Below are positions 36,309 through 44,592 of a DNA stretch of 64,000 nucleotides, one piece after another. Origin of the DNA: CAZUZS01 sp964624795. Its GTDB lineage: Bacteria; Calditrichota; Calditrichia; RBG-13-44-9. Under the pieces are notes generated by a model that saw only the letters and a list, made by a program, of their open reading frames with translations, did no database searches and had not been told where the DNA came from. The stretch's first letter is position 1. Every line of letters begins with the position of its first letter. The stretch lies in assembly GCA_964624795.1 (NCBI GenBank), contig CAZUZS010000007.1:36080-100079 (forward strand). Reading direction: 5' to 3'. Position numbers and translations under genes: made by a program.

Positions 36309-38960
36309 TTATTTGCCGCTTTGATTTTCACCCCTTGACAACAACTGGTTAAATTCCGGATCAGCTAAGAGCTTCCGAAGCTCCGGCTGATGTTCAACTT
36401 CCGAACGAGAGTAACCATTATCCAGAGCCTTCACAATCCACTGAATCGCTTTTCCCCGCTCGCCTAATTGCTCGTAAGTGGTGCCGGCGCGGAACATGAC
36501 CTGAGCGTCGTTGGGAGAAAATTCCAACGATTGATCTACAAGCCCCAGCGCCTGCTCGCGATTACCAAGCATCGCATAATAACCGGCAAGCTGCGCAATC
36601 AAATCCGCATCCCGGGGATTTACTTTTTTCTGTTCCTCGGCCAATTCAATCGCTTTGCGATAATATTTTTGCGCTCTTTCCCTTTCGCCGGGTGCCCAGT
36701 AGCAGGCGGAGGCCAGATTTCCCCATACCACCTGATCGCTGCTGTTTAATTTTAGCGCCTCCTCGTACAGACGAGCGGCATCCGCATATTTCCCCTCGAT
36801 GTAATAAAGCGTGCCGAGGTTAGAAGCGACACTGTAGGATTTGTGCAACGAGAAGGAATGCTCGAACATCTCCCGGGCCTTCCCCCAGCGCTCCAGCAGA
36901 TAATAAATGGCTCCCAGATTATTATAGCCACGGTAATTGTCTGGAGTCAGGGCTACCACTTGCCGGAATTGTGCGGCAGCATCCTCATATCGTTCGTGCC
37001 GGTAGTAGAATGCACCCAGCTCGTTGTAACCGGCCCAATAATCCGGCTTCAATTCTATCGCCCGTTTGTAAGTGGACTCCGCCTTTTCCAACAACTTCTG
37101 TGACTCATAAACCCGCGCCAGTCCCCGGTAAGCATTGGCGTCGGAGGGATCTGCCTCCAGTGCGCGATTAAGATCTTCGATCGCGTCCTGGTACTCACCT
37201 TTTCCGGAATGGATCAACCCAAGCGTAACATTTACCGGAGCCAGGCGGCGATCAAGAGCAAATGCTCGTTCACATTCTTTTGTTGCCATATCTGCCAATT
37301 TTACATCTTTCAGAGCTTCATATTTACGCCAATAGGCTTCGCCTAAACCAGCATGGGCAAGGGCGTAAACGGAATCCAGTTCAATAGCATGTTTGAACAG
37401 GCCAATGGCGGCATCAATATTCTCCTCACTCTCATAACGCAGGAGATAACCGCGGCCCTGCAAATAGAAATCATAGGCGCCTGGCACTGTCGTTTCCCCG
37501 GCGTGAAGCACACTTTCTGCCTGCGGATTTAATTCCAGGTTTAGCATATCCAATAATTTCGTCACCGATTTATCCTGCAGCTCAGACAAATCCGCCTTTT
37601 TGACATCAATCACAGCGGAACTCAACTGGCGTAATTTTTTTGCGTCCACAAGATTTAAAGTGACCCGCAGCATATCTCCTACCTGTTGCAGACTTCCCGT
37701 AATGGCAAGATTTACCCGGAAGGTTTTATAGGCCTCGCCAGGACTGTCAATATTATCGCGGCGTGCCTCGCTTGCGGGGACAACCCACAACGATCCATTA
37801 AACTGCTCCAACTGAGTGAGTTTGCTGGTTAGTGTTTCAACAAGGCCGTCGCAGAAAACCTGCCGGCTGGCATCTCCCCCAATATTAGTGAGTGGCAAAA
37901 CCAGGAGATGCTGCTCGGATAAGACCGGTGCAAAACCGAATATATTTTTCACAAAGCGTGAGGCCGGGGAGATTGCAAACAGGGCAACAATGGCTAGGAT
38001 AAAAATAGCGGCAATCCCAAAGGTAATCTTACGGTTTACATGAAATCCGGATTGCGGCATCACATTTTCCCTTACGGAAGTTGCTGCTGATGGGACTGAT
38101 TGAACGCCTACATTTTTGAAGTCGTACAGGATTTCGGTGACCGTTTGGTACCGCCGGTCCCGGCCTTTCTCAAGGCATTTAGTAACGACTGCTTCCAAAA
38201 ATGGTGGAATATCTTGCCGGTGATTTGATAGCGATTCCGGTTGTTCGTTCAAAATGGAGTACATCACGGCTTGCTCGTAGGCCCCCTGGAAGGGGAGCCT
38301 GCTGGTTAATAATTCGTAAAGCACAACTCCATACGACCAAATATCTGCCCGCTGATCTCCCGGCTCCCCGCTCGCCTGTTCCGGGGACATATAGGCCACG
38401 GTCCCCAGGGTGGTTCCCTGCACAGTGACCTGGGCACCCTCGCCGATCTTGGCCAGCCCAAAATCCATGATTTTGATATGCCCTCTGGCAGTGACCATAA
38501 TGTTGGAAGATTTGATATCCCGGTGGATGATGCCTTTTTCATGGGCTGCCTGCAGACCTTCGGCAATTTGTGTGGCGTAATTGATGACATCGTCGATTGA
38601 CAACCCCTCTGTTTCCCCCCTCTCCAAGGGGGGATTAAGGAGGGTCGCGCCTACGATATCTTTCAGCTCCTGCCCCTCGATGTATTCCATTACGATGAAC
38701 ATCTGCGAGCCGCCTTGAGGATCATCAGCTTCTTCTATCGCGTGTATATGAGCTATATTGGGATGGTTCAGCGCAGCGGCGGCTTGTGCTTCTATCTCGA
38801 AACGCTTCCGTTCGTCCGTTTGCGATGCAACCTGCCAGGGCAGGAATTTTATGGCCACTTCGCGCTTGAGTTTTGTATCCTCGGCTTTGTAAACAATACC
38901 CATTCCTCCCTGACCGAGCTTTTCAATTATTTTATAATGCAGAAACGTTTTGCCGATCAT
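36309..38960 (-). CDS. Membrane Ser/Thr protein kinase with TolB-like and TPR domains (second paralogue)
   Basis: The 883-residue protein has the same layout as its neighbour: a kinase domain (about 9-285) with LGQGGMGIVY, Lys38, HRDIKSSNIM (Asp149) and DFG (166-168); a TM helix (about 318-342, ITFGIAAIFILAIVALFAI); a TolB-like segment (LLVLPLTNIGGDASRQVFCDGLVETL); and about eight or more TPRs in the last 400 residues (for example YRGLARVYESQKLLEKAEST). Around residues 106-120 it has an insert absent from its paralogue (TLLNPPLERGETEGL), encoded by a palindromic GC-rich repeat. Catalytic residues are intact. Paralogues in tandem suggest duplication. Targets and ligand are unknown. Confidence 0.9.
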   Translation of the reverse strand: MIGKTFLHYKIIEKLGQGGMGIVYKAEDTKLKREVAIKFLPWQVASQTDERKRFEIEAQAAAALNHPNIAHIHAIEEADDPQGGSQMFIVMEYIEGQELKDIVGATLLNPPLERGETEGLSIDDVINYATQIAEGLQAAHEKGIIHRDIKSSNIMVTARGHIKIMDFGLAKIGEGAQVTVQGTTLGTVAYMSPEQASGEPGDQRADIWSYGVVLYELLTSRLPFQGAYEQAVMYSILNEQPESLSNHRQDIPPFLEAVVTKCLEKGRDRRYQTVTEILYDFKNVGVQSVPSAATSVRENVMPQSGFHVNRKITFGIAAIFILAIVALFAISPASRFVKNIFGFAPVLSEQHLLVLPLTNIGGDASRQVFCDGLVETLTSKLTQLEQFNGSLWVVPASEARRDNIDSPGEAYKTFRVNLAITGSLQQVGDMLRVTLNLVDAKKLRQLSSAVIDVKKADLSELQDKSVTKLLDMLNLELNPQAESVLHAGETTVPGAYDFYLQGRGYLLRYESEENIDAAIGLFKHAIELDSVYALAHAGLGEAYWRKYEALKDVKLADMATKECERAFALDRRLAPVNVTLGLIHSGKGEYQDAIEDLNRALEADPSDANAYRGLARVYESQKLLEKAESTYKRAIELKPDYWAGYNELGAFYYRHERYEDAAAQFRQVVALTPDNYRGYNNLGAIYYLLERWGKAREMFEHSFSLHKSYSVASNLGTLYYIEGKYADAARLYEEALKLNSSDQVVWGNLASACYWAPGERERAQKYYRKAIELAEEQKKVNPRDADLIAQLAGYYAMLGNREQALGLVDQSLEFSPNDAQVMFRAGTTYEQLGERGKAIQWIVKALDNGYSRSEVEHQPELRKLLADPEFNQLLSRGENQSGK
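38604..38645. repeat. GC-rich palindromic dispersed repeat, copy 3, inside a kinase gene
   Basis: The plus strand carries a C6 tract, a short spacer and a G6 tract (cccccctctccaagggggg) with ttaagg flanks, the same outline as the intergenic copies at 5.2 and 24.6 kb. On the coding strand it is read in frame as TLLNPPLERGETEG in the kinase domain, between the equivalents of IVGA and SIDD. Confidence 0.75.
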
Positions 38961-39150
38961 GAATCCACTCCGGCTATTTTTTTCACCGCATCGTCGCGTG
39001 AATATTCAACAAACTCAAAACCATTTTGCTCCGGCAAAAACGGATTTAAATCAGCCGCCGCTTGCGAATAATTTTATCGCCTGCGACGAACGGCGGAGCA
39101 CCGGCTCTGCCGATAACCCGGCGAGGCGTAACAAAAATTTGGTCCGCCAT
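38957..39150 (-). pseudogene. Possible small frameshifted gene before the second kinase
   Basis: Two short frames on the minus strand look like halves of one gene of about 65 codons. The first starts at the ATG at 39150 (MADQIFVTPRRVIGRAG) and runs to about GDKIIRKRR. The second, one frame over, reads DLNPFLPEQNGFEFVEYSRD and ends GVDS with a stop that overlaps the kinase ATG (ATGA). The composition and the overlapping stop are gene-like, but there is no recognisable family and a single indel must be assumed. Confidence 0.3.
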
Positions 39151-39232
39151 TTCCGGCGAACATCTATATCAATTAAATTAGTTACAGTATCCGCCAATTT
39201 TTTCCTGGGCAAATGTCATTTTCACTCCCGGA

Positions 39233-40534
39233 CTATTGCCGCTTGATGACAACCACGGTCATATCATCCATTTGCTCCGTTTCACCTGTGTGAAGTTTCA
39301 CCGCGGCCAAAATGTGTTCAATGATCTCCTCTGCCGGCTTTTCGCGATTTGTCTGGATGACTTCCGCTAATCGCGATTCCCCGAATTCTTCCTCACTCGC
39401 GTTCATCGCCTCTGTAATGCCATCCGAAATCAAAACCAGAACATCATCCCGATTGAGAAGAATCGTTTCTTCTTCATAATTATATTCTTCAATAAAACCC
39501 AGCACGATTCCGCCGGTTTTTAATCGCTTCAATTCATTCGAATCGCTGATAAGAAAAGGATTATCGTGGCCCGCATTGCAGAAGATAAGCTGGTGATTCA
39601 TAGTATCCAAAACACCATAAAACAGGGTGGCAAATTTTTTAGAATCGGTGCTCAGAAACAGTAGTTTGTTAGCACGTGTGAGGCATTCTTTGCTGTTCAC
39701 CCGCAGCAGCGTCTGTCCGCGCAGCGTGGCTTGCAGGTTAGCCATAAGCAATGCTGCTGGCATTCCCTTCCCCGAAACATCCCCCAGGCAAAACGCGATT
39801 TGATGATCATCCACAGGAATAAAATCAAAATAATCGCCCCCCACCTCTTTTGCCGGAATGCTTTTTCCCGTAATTTCATAACCAGGAATCGCGGGAAAAT
39901 CTTTAGGAAGCAGATTTCCCTGTATTTCCGCAGCCAGCCGCATATCCTCCTGCATGCGCTGCAAAGTTTGTTCTTCCAGGTATAAACGAGCATTCTCGAT
40001 AACCTGCGCCGACTGCGCCGCGATTATCGCCAGCAGCCGCTGGTCGTTGCCGGTAAATCCCGCCTCGTCCCGCTTGTTAAAGACTGTTAGCAAGCCCATC
40101 AATTTCCCCTTGAGCTGCATGGGAACACTCAGCAGCGTGCGAATAGGGAAATCTTCCCCCGATAAATACTGAAACCTGTCATCGCTCTTGAAATCGTTAA
40201 TCAAAAGCGAAGTCCTGTTTTTAAGCATCCAGCCGGTCAATTGCGTATCAAGACGAAAAGGAAGGAAACCGGCCCTGGAATCCTTTTTGCGGACCATGGT
40301 ATGAAAAGGATTATCCTGATCCTTCTCATCCAGCAACATGACGACTCCCTGCTCCACTCGCAGGTGTTTCACGCATTTTTGAACCATCATATCCACAATC
40401 TGCTCCAGAGATTGGGTTGAGGTAATGGCAGTCGCAATGTCATTTAAGATGGAGAGCTCTTCCACCGCCACTCGTAACCGGCGGTTCTCTTCCTGTAATT
40501 GCGCTATTTGAATTTGTGATGGATCACTACTCAT
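39233..40534 (-). CDS. GAF domain-SpoIIE/PP2C-type phosphatase (RsbU-like)
   Basis: The 433-residue protein begins with a short coiled coil (about 8-30), followed by a GAF sensor domain (about 30-185) and a SpoIIE-type PPM phosphatase domain (about 215-432). The phosphatase motifs are present: EVGGDYFDF, CLGDVSGKGMPAALLMA, CNAGHDNP, and LISDGITEAMN with MDDMTVVVI at the end, providing the metal-binding aspartates. Such enzymes dephosphorylate STAS anti-anti-sigma factors in partner-switching systems. Two STAS proteins are encoded elsewhere in the window, but a link is only inference. The ATG has GGGA upstream. It is upstream of the kinase genes on the same strand. Confidence 0.92.
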   Translation of the reverse strand: MSSDPSQIQIAQLQEENRRLRVAVEELSILNDIATAITSTQSLEQIVDMMVQKCVKHLRVEQGVVMLLDEKDQDNPFHTMVRKKDSRAGFLPFRLDTQLTGWMLKNRTSLLINDFKSDDRFQYLSGEDFPIRTLLSVPMQLKGKLMGLLTVFNKRDEAGFTGNDQRLLAIIAAQSAQVIENARLYLEEQTLQRMQEDMRLAAEIQGNLLPKDFPAIPGYEITGKSIPAKEVGGDYFDFIPVDDHQIAFCLGDVSGKGMPAALLMANLQATLRGQTLLRVNSKECLTRANKLLFLSTDSKKFATLFYGVLDTMNHQLIFCNAGHDNPFLISDSNELKRLKTGGIVLGFIEEYNYEEETILLNRDDVLVLISDGITEAMNASEEEFGESRLAEVIQTNREKPAEEIIEHILAAVKLHTGETEQMDDMTVVVIKRQ

Positions 40535-41141
40535 AGGTCATTCCCTTTTTAGGCAGAACCAGAAATTGGGTTACATCGAGCCGGAAGCCAGACTTCTTAT
40601 TGCAGATTTCATCGGAAATGATATTCAGCAAAAGCACGCGGCAGCAAAACGGCCGAATGAAAATAACCGTCCGTTTCATCGTAGTAGAGCTTCTATTTAA
40701 AATGAATAATCGCCTTCCCGGAAAATCAAATTTCATCCCGAAACCGGAATGAAACCACTTTGTGAGATTCAATCTCCAAACTCCGAAATAAGGAATCACC
40801 TCGATTGCCGGGTGATTTCTGGTATTGAGAAGATCAAAATCAAACTAAAGCATTACAAATTATATAATTTATTATCATATTGCAAATAAAGATTGGGGGG
40901 GATTAGAATTTCTTCAGCAAATCTAATTGCGTTTTGCAGGCCGGACTTCCACAAAAAAAACGCCACGCGGCGAAGAATTGGTTCGCGCAAGAGCACGGCA
41001 TCGGTTAGAATCAATCCGGAATAAGTCTGCCAAAACAGGTGACGATGCTGTTCCAATAACCCAAGCGGCGTGACCGTTAGCCCGGTTTGTATCGGACGCG
41101 CAACCGGGTTGGCTTTGATGCGAGAATCGGGTGTAGCCCCG
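40535..41141. other. Unexplained intergenic stretch upstream of the phosphatase gene
   Basis: These 607 bp hold two weak minus-strand frames (90 and 67 codons) with no family resemblance, so I do not call them. The middle (40850-40895) is AT-rich and ends in a G7 run. A 7-bp inverted repeat (cccggtt/aaccggg, 41081-41108) lies downstream of the POT transporter gene without a T-run. The phosphatase promoter is probably within the stretch but I cannot place it. Confidence 0.4.
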
Positions 41142-42746
41142 TTACCCTTTGCGGGTCATTCCCTTCATCATCCATTTTTTTGAGAGCAGCAAGGCTACCG
41201 GCGAAATAATCGCTATCAGCGCATAAATAAACCACATCCTGCCGGTTTGCAGCGGCATGCCTGAACCCGGCTGCGGAATATAAGTTGCGACAAAATAACC
41301 GGAATAGAGAGAGGTGACCATCTTTGTCAGAAACCAGGGGAACTGCCCAATTCCCATATAAGCGCCGGTTTTGCCCTCCGGAGCAATCTCAGCAATCCAC
41401 TGCAAAAAGCGGGGCTGCCACATGGCCTCTCCAATCGACATGATGACAATATACACAACAAACAAGCTCGCAACGGGTCCCACTGCTAATAAAAAAGTAG
41501 GCGCCGCCATGATAAAAGTACCCAGGATCATCATCTTGTAAACGTTCGCGCGGGCAGTGAGGCCGGCGATGATGGGGGTGATGACAAAAATGATGATGGG
41601 ATTCAAATTGGACAAAATCTCAAAATTGTTGCTTACCCAGGTACCGGCAAATGCGCGGTCCAGGTAATACGGAATGGTCAGCCAGTTATGGGCGAAAAGG
41701 GTCTGAACCGGAATCAAAATGAAAATAAAATAGACAAATCGCACATCCCGAAAAGGATGTTCGGGGCGATGCCGCAGGAATTCGATTCCAACCAGCACAA
41801 GTGTGATAATGAAGATAAACAGCACCGTGTAAAATGGAATTTCGACACTTTTGGTAATCGTGAGAATCAAAAGAACAAGGACACCCACCGAAATGGCGGA
41901 AAGGATATAAAGCGGCGTGTTATTGATCTTCCGTTTTGGCGTGGCGGGCTGCTTGTCTTTTTCTTCCTCCTCAACTATGCCTTCTTTCCGGCGGATTTCC
42001 TTTGTCTCCCGCGCAACCCTTTCCACCGCATTTTTATCCACGCGTTTGGTGATAATTACGAGAGTCAAAATAGTGGCGAAAACCGTAATTCCTGTGAGGA
42101 CCCAAAAAACTGCCGCCAGGCCGTTGGGTGGAAAAACTTTCTCAAAATGATGACGGGTTACGGTGGAAATCGGTCCAAAAATAAAGGCACCTAAATTCAT
42201 GAGGGCGTAAACCACCGCGTACCCTACCGCCGCAGTTTTGGGATTAGTGTAGCGCTTGACGCCGGCATAAGCGGCCGGTTGGTACAAACCGTAGGCTGCA
42301 ACCATCAAAAACAGGCCGGCAACCATGATGAAGAACATGGGTGAGCCTACCCCGCTTCCCAGGGGAACGCTTCCGGAGAAGGCGATCAAAACACGGCCAA
42401 CCGCCATGGTGCCCAAAGCCAACGCCAGGGACCGGCGCACCCCGATCTTGTCAACCACGCCACCCAGCAGCAGCATGGCGAATGTAATCCCGCCGGTTAC
42501 CCCGCCGTAAACCCAGCCGGCGTATAAATCATTCAGTTTGACATTCTCGGAGGCATATTTTCCCAATATGGTAAGGATTCCAAAATACACCAGGCCTTCC
42601 AGGATGTAAGGCAGGTTTACTCCCCATAACGCACGGGGCGCTTTGACAAACGCCACCAGCGTCTCGGACAACTCGGTGAATGCATCTTTCAATACCTGGC
42701 CAAAACTTTTGTTTGCTGCCGGTTCGGATTTAAAATCATCGCTCAT
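41142..42746 (-). CDS. MFS transporter of the POT/peptide-transporter type
   Basis: The 534-residue integral membrane protein has about 12-14 hydrophobic helices in two halves joined by a charged cytoplasmic loop (about 240-275, with EEEEKDKQPATPKRK). N-terminal features WGVNLPYILEGLVYFGILTI and the loop GGVVDKIGVRRSLALALG with an MFS motif A-like sequence (G---D-IGVRR) identify the superfamily. The E-YFG-L pattern resembles the ExxER region of proton-dependent oligopeptide transporters, though the final ER is not conserved. The substrate is therefore uncertain. It follows purA by 83 bp on the same strand. Confidence 0.8.
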   Translation of the reverse strand: MSDDFKSEPAANKSFGQVLKDAFTELSETLVAFVKAPRALWGVNLPYILEGLVYFGILTILGKYASENVKLNDLYAGWVYGGVTGGITFAMLLLGGVVDKIGVRRSLALALGTMAVGRVLIAFSGSVPLGSGVGSPMFFIMVAGLFLMVAAYGLYQPAAYAGVKRYTNPKTAAVGYAVVYALMNLGAFIFGPISTVTRHHFEKVFPPNGLAAVFWVLTGITVFATILTLVIITKRVDKNAVERVARETKEIRRKEGIVEEEEKDKQPATPKRKINNTPLYILSAISVGVLVLLILTITKSVEIPFYTVLFIFIITLVLVGIEFLRHRPEHPFRDVRFVYFIFILIPVQTLFAHNWLTIPYYLDRAFAGTWVSNNFEILSNLNPIIIFVITPIIAGLTARANVYKMMILGTFIMAAPTFLLAVGPVASLFVVYIVIMSIGEAMWQPRFLQWIAEIAPEGKTGAYMGIGQFPWFLTKMVTSLYSGYFVATYIPQPGSGMPLQTGRMWFIYALIAIISPVALLLSKKWMMKGMTRKG

Positions 42747-42829
42747 AAATGGATCCCTGTCGATTATGTCACCGCGAAATCAATTTCATTTGATCGCATT
42801 CGAAATATTAGTAATTAGAGATATATTTG

Positions 42830-44104
42830 TTATCGAATAATCGTTTTTTCCCGCATAGCGCCCACCGAAATTATCGATGCCGGCACTCCCGCCAATTGCT
42901 CCAGGAAGTGAATGTAATGCTGCGCGTTCGCTGGCAGATCTTCAAAACGGGTTGCCATTTGCGTGCTGCTTTTCCAACCGGGAAGCTCCTCGTACAGCGG
43001 CTGGCAGCTTTTCAGCACTTCCAGATCCGCCGGAAATTCGGTTAGCACCTGGTTGCCGTATTTGTAACCGGTGCAGACTTTTATCGTTTCCAGATCGTCC
43101 AGAACATCAAGTTTGGTAATTGCGAGCTGAGTCAGTCCGTTTACGCGTGCTGAATAACGCGCAATAACACCGTCGAACCAGCCACAGCGTCTGGGACGAC
43201 CGGTTGTGGCGCCAAACTCCTTGCCGGTTTTTCGCAGAAAATGCCCTCCTTCTCCGGACAACTCGGTGGGAAACGGTCCTTCTCCAACCCGTGTCGTGTA
43301 AGCTTTCAGGACACCTATCACTTCATCGATACGAGTAGGTCCGATTCCGGTGCCGGTGCAGGCGCCGCCGCTTACCGGGTGGGATGAAGTCACGAACGGG
43401 TAGGTACCGTGATCTACATCCAGCAAGGTGCCCTGTGCACCTTCCAGCAATATCTTCTTGCCGGCTAAAGAAGCCTGGTGCAGGAGAAAGCCGGTATCCC
43501 GTACAAAAGGAACAATCGATTCGCCGATGGCGAGATACTCATCCATCAAATGCTCCACCTCGAGTGGCGAATGTTGCGAAAAATGCCGGAGGTGGTGGTT
43601 AACTTCTTCCAGATTGCCGCGAAGTTTATCTTTCAGTACATCCGGATTCATCAAATCCACCATACGGATGCCGCGGCGGTTGTATTTGTCCACATAAGCC
43701 GGGCCGATTCCCCTGCCGGTTGTGCCGATTCGCTGCAAATCGTCCCGCGCTTCATTTAGTTGATCCAGAATTTTGTGATAAGAAAATATGGCGTGTGCAC
43801 GGTCGCTGAGAAAAATTCTGTCTGTCACGCGGATGCCTTTTTCTTCCAGCAATTTCACTTCATCCAGCAGCGCAACCAGATCAACGACTACCCCGTTGCC
43901 GATGATGCAGGTTGTTTGAGGATGCAAAATGCCGCTTGGAATCAGGTGCAAAATATACTGTTCACCCTGTAAATTGATGGTATGTCCGGCATTCGCCCCG
44001 CCCTGGTAGCGCGCCACCAGGTCCATCCCGGCACTTAATATGTCAACAATTTTCCCCTTTCCCTCATCTCCCCACTGGGCGCCAACTACCACCGTTACAG
44101 GCAT
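42830..44104 (-). CDS. purA: Adenylosuccinate synthetase
   Basis: PurA joins IMP and aspartate with GTP hydrolysis, the first committed step to AMP. The 424-residue protein has the glycine loop GAQWGDEGKGK (8-18) with catalytic Asp and His (AGHTI), the switch region RGIGPAYVDKYNRRGIR, the GAQGTLLDVDHGTYPFVTSS motif and the C-terminal LTKLDVLD-like AITKLDVLDDLE. The length is typical. AAGGAGG at about 44112-44118 gives the start. A terminator hairpin of the upstream STAS gene ends almost on this ribosome binding site. Confidence 0.97.
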   Translation of the reverse strand: MPVTVVVGAQWGDEGKGKIVDILSAGMDLVARYQGGANAGHTINLQGEQYILHLIPSGILHPQTTCIIGNGVVVDLVALLDEVKLLEEKGIRVTDRIFLSDRAHAIFSYHKILDQLNEARDDLQRIGTTGRGIGPAYVDKYNRRGIRMVDLMNPDVLKDKLRGNLEEVNHHLRHFSQHSPLEVEHLMDEYLAIGESIVPFVRDTGFLLHQASLAGKKILLEGAQGTLLDVDHGTYPFVTSSHPVSGGACTGTGIGPTRIDEVIGVLKAYTTRVGEGPFPTELSGEGGHFLRKTGKEFGATTGRPRRCGWFDGVIARYSARVNGLTQLAITKLDVLDDLETIKVCTGYKYGNQVLTEFPADLEVLKSCQPLYEELPGWKSSTQMATRFEDLPANAQHYIHFLEQLAGVPASIISVGAMREKTIIR

Positions 44105-44120
44105 AATATCCGTCCTCCTT

Positions 44121-44153
44121 AAATAAAAAACTCCGGCTTAATCCACCGGAGTT
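44121..44153 (-). terminator. Intrinsic terminator between the STAS gene and purA
   Basis: On the minus strand an 8-bp stem (aactccgg / ccggagtt, 44153-44146 and 44136-44129) with a 9-nt loop is followed by TTTTTTATTT. The T-run ends just two bases before the AAGGAGG of purA, so it either ends the secDF-STAS transcript or attenuates read-through into purA. Confidence 0.85.
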
Positions 44154-44191
44154 AAATATTCTTTTCGTGCTGAAAATGTCATGGTGTAGAT

Positions 44192-44527
44192 TTAATAGCT
44201 ATTTACGGCGGATTCTACTGATTCATATGATTCCAGAATAGAATTGAGCTTGGTAATTACCAGCAGATTTTCGACTTTGGGGTTTACATTCGCCAATTTC
44301 AGCTCACCGCCATTTGTTTTGTATGTCGTTAATGCCTTAATCAGGATTCCAAGTCCGCTGCTGTTCACGCGTTCCACATGCTCCAAATTGATTACCAGCT
44401 TCAGTGAACCCTCATCCAGAAAACGGTTTACCGCTTCGTTTATTAAAACGGCTTCCGGCCCGCCCATCAGATTGCCGTCCAGATTCAAAACAAGGATATC
44501 GTTAACCCGAACTTCTGTGAATTTCAT
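44192..44527 (-). CDS. STAS-domain protein (anti-anti-sigma factor-like)
   Basis: The 111-residue protein is a single STAS domain: an N-terminal strand pair (ILVLNLDGNLMGGPEA), LKLVINLEHVERVNSSGLGILIKA with the conserved Ser pair at the phosphorylation site, and GGELKLANVNPKVENLLVITKL. Proteins of this kind bind or release anti-sigma kinases depending on phosphorylation. No anti-sigma kinase is adjacent; the SpoIIE-type phosphatase at 39-40.5 kb could be a partner. It follows secF by 65 bp and ends in a terminator. Confidence 0.9.
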   Translation of the reverse strand: MKFTEVRVNDILVLNLDGNLMGGPEAVLINEAVNRFLDEGSLKLVINLEHVERVNSSGLGILIKALTTYKTNGGELKLANVNPKVENLLVITKLNSILESYESVESAVNSY

Positions 44528-44592
44528 TTTTACTTTCCTGTTATATGAATTTTAGTTTCATTGCCAGGGAAATTAAGGCATCTCGAATTTTT

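Noticed and set aside
40527..40799. 90-codon minus-strand frame ending in the start of the phosphatase gene
   Set aside because: The composition is irregular, there is no family resemblance, and the stop overlap alone is not enough.
40853..41056. 67-codon minus-strand frame
   Set aside because: No domain or ribosome binding site is seen; it may be part of a decayed or repeated sequence.
41081..41108. Inverted repeat cccggtt/aaccggg downstream of the transporter gene
   Set aside because: No T-run follows on the minus strand, so it is not a convincing intrinsic terminator.
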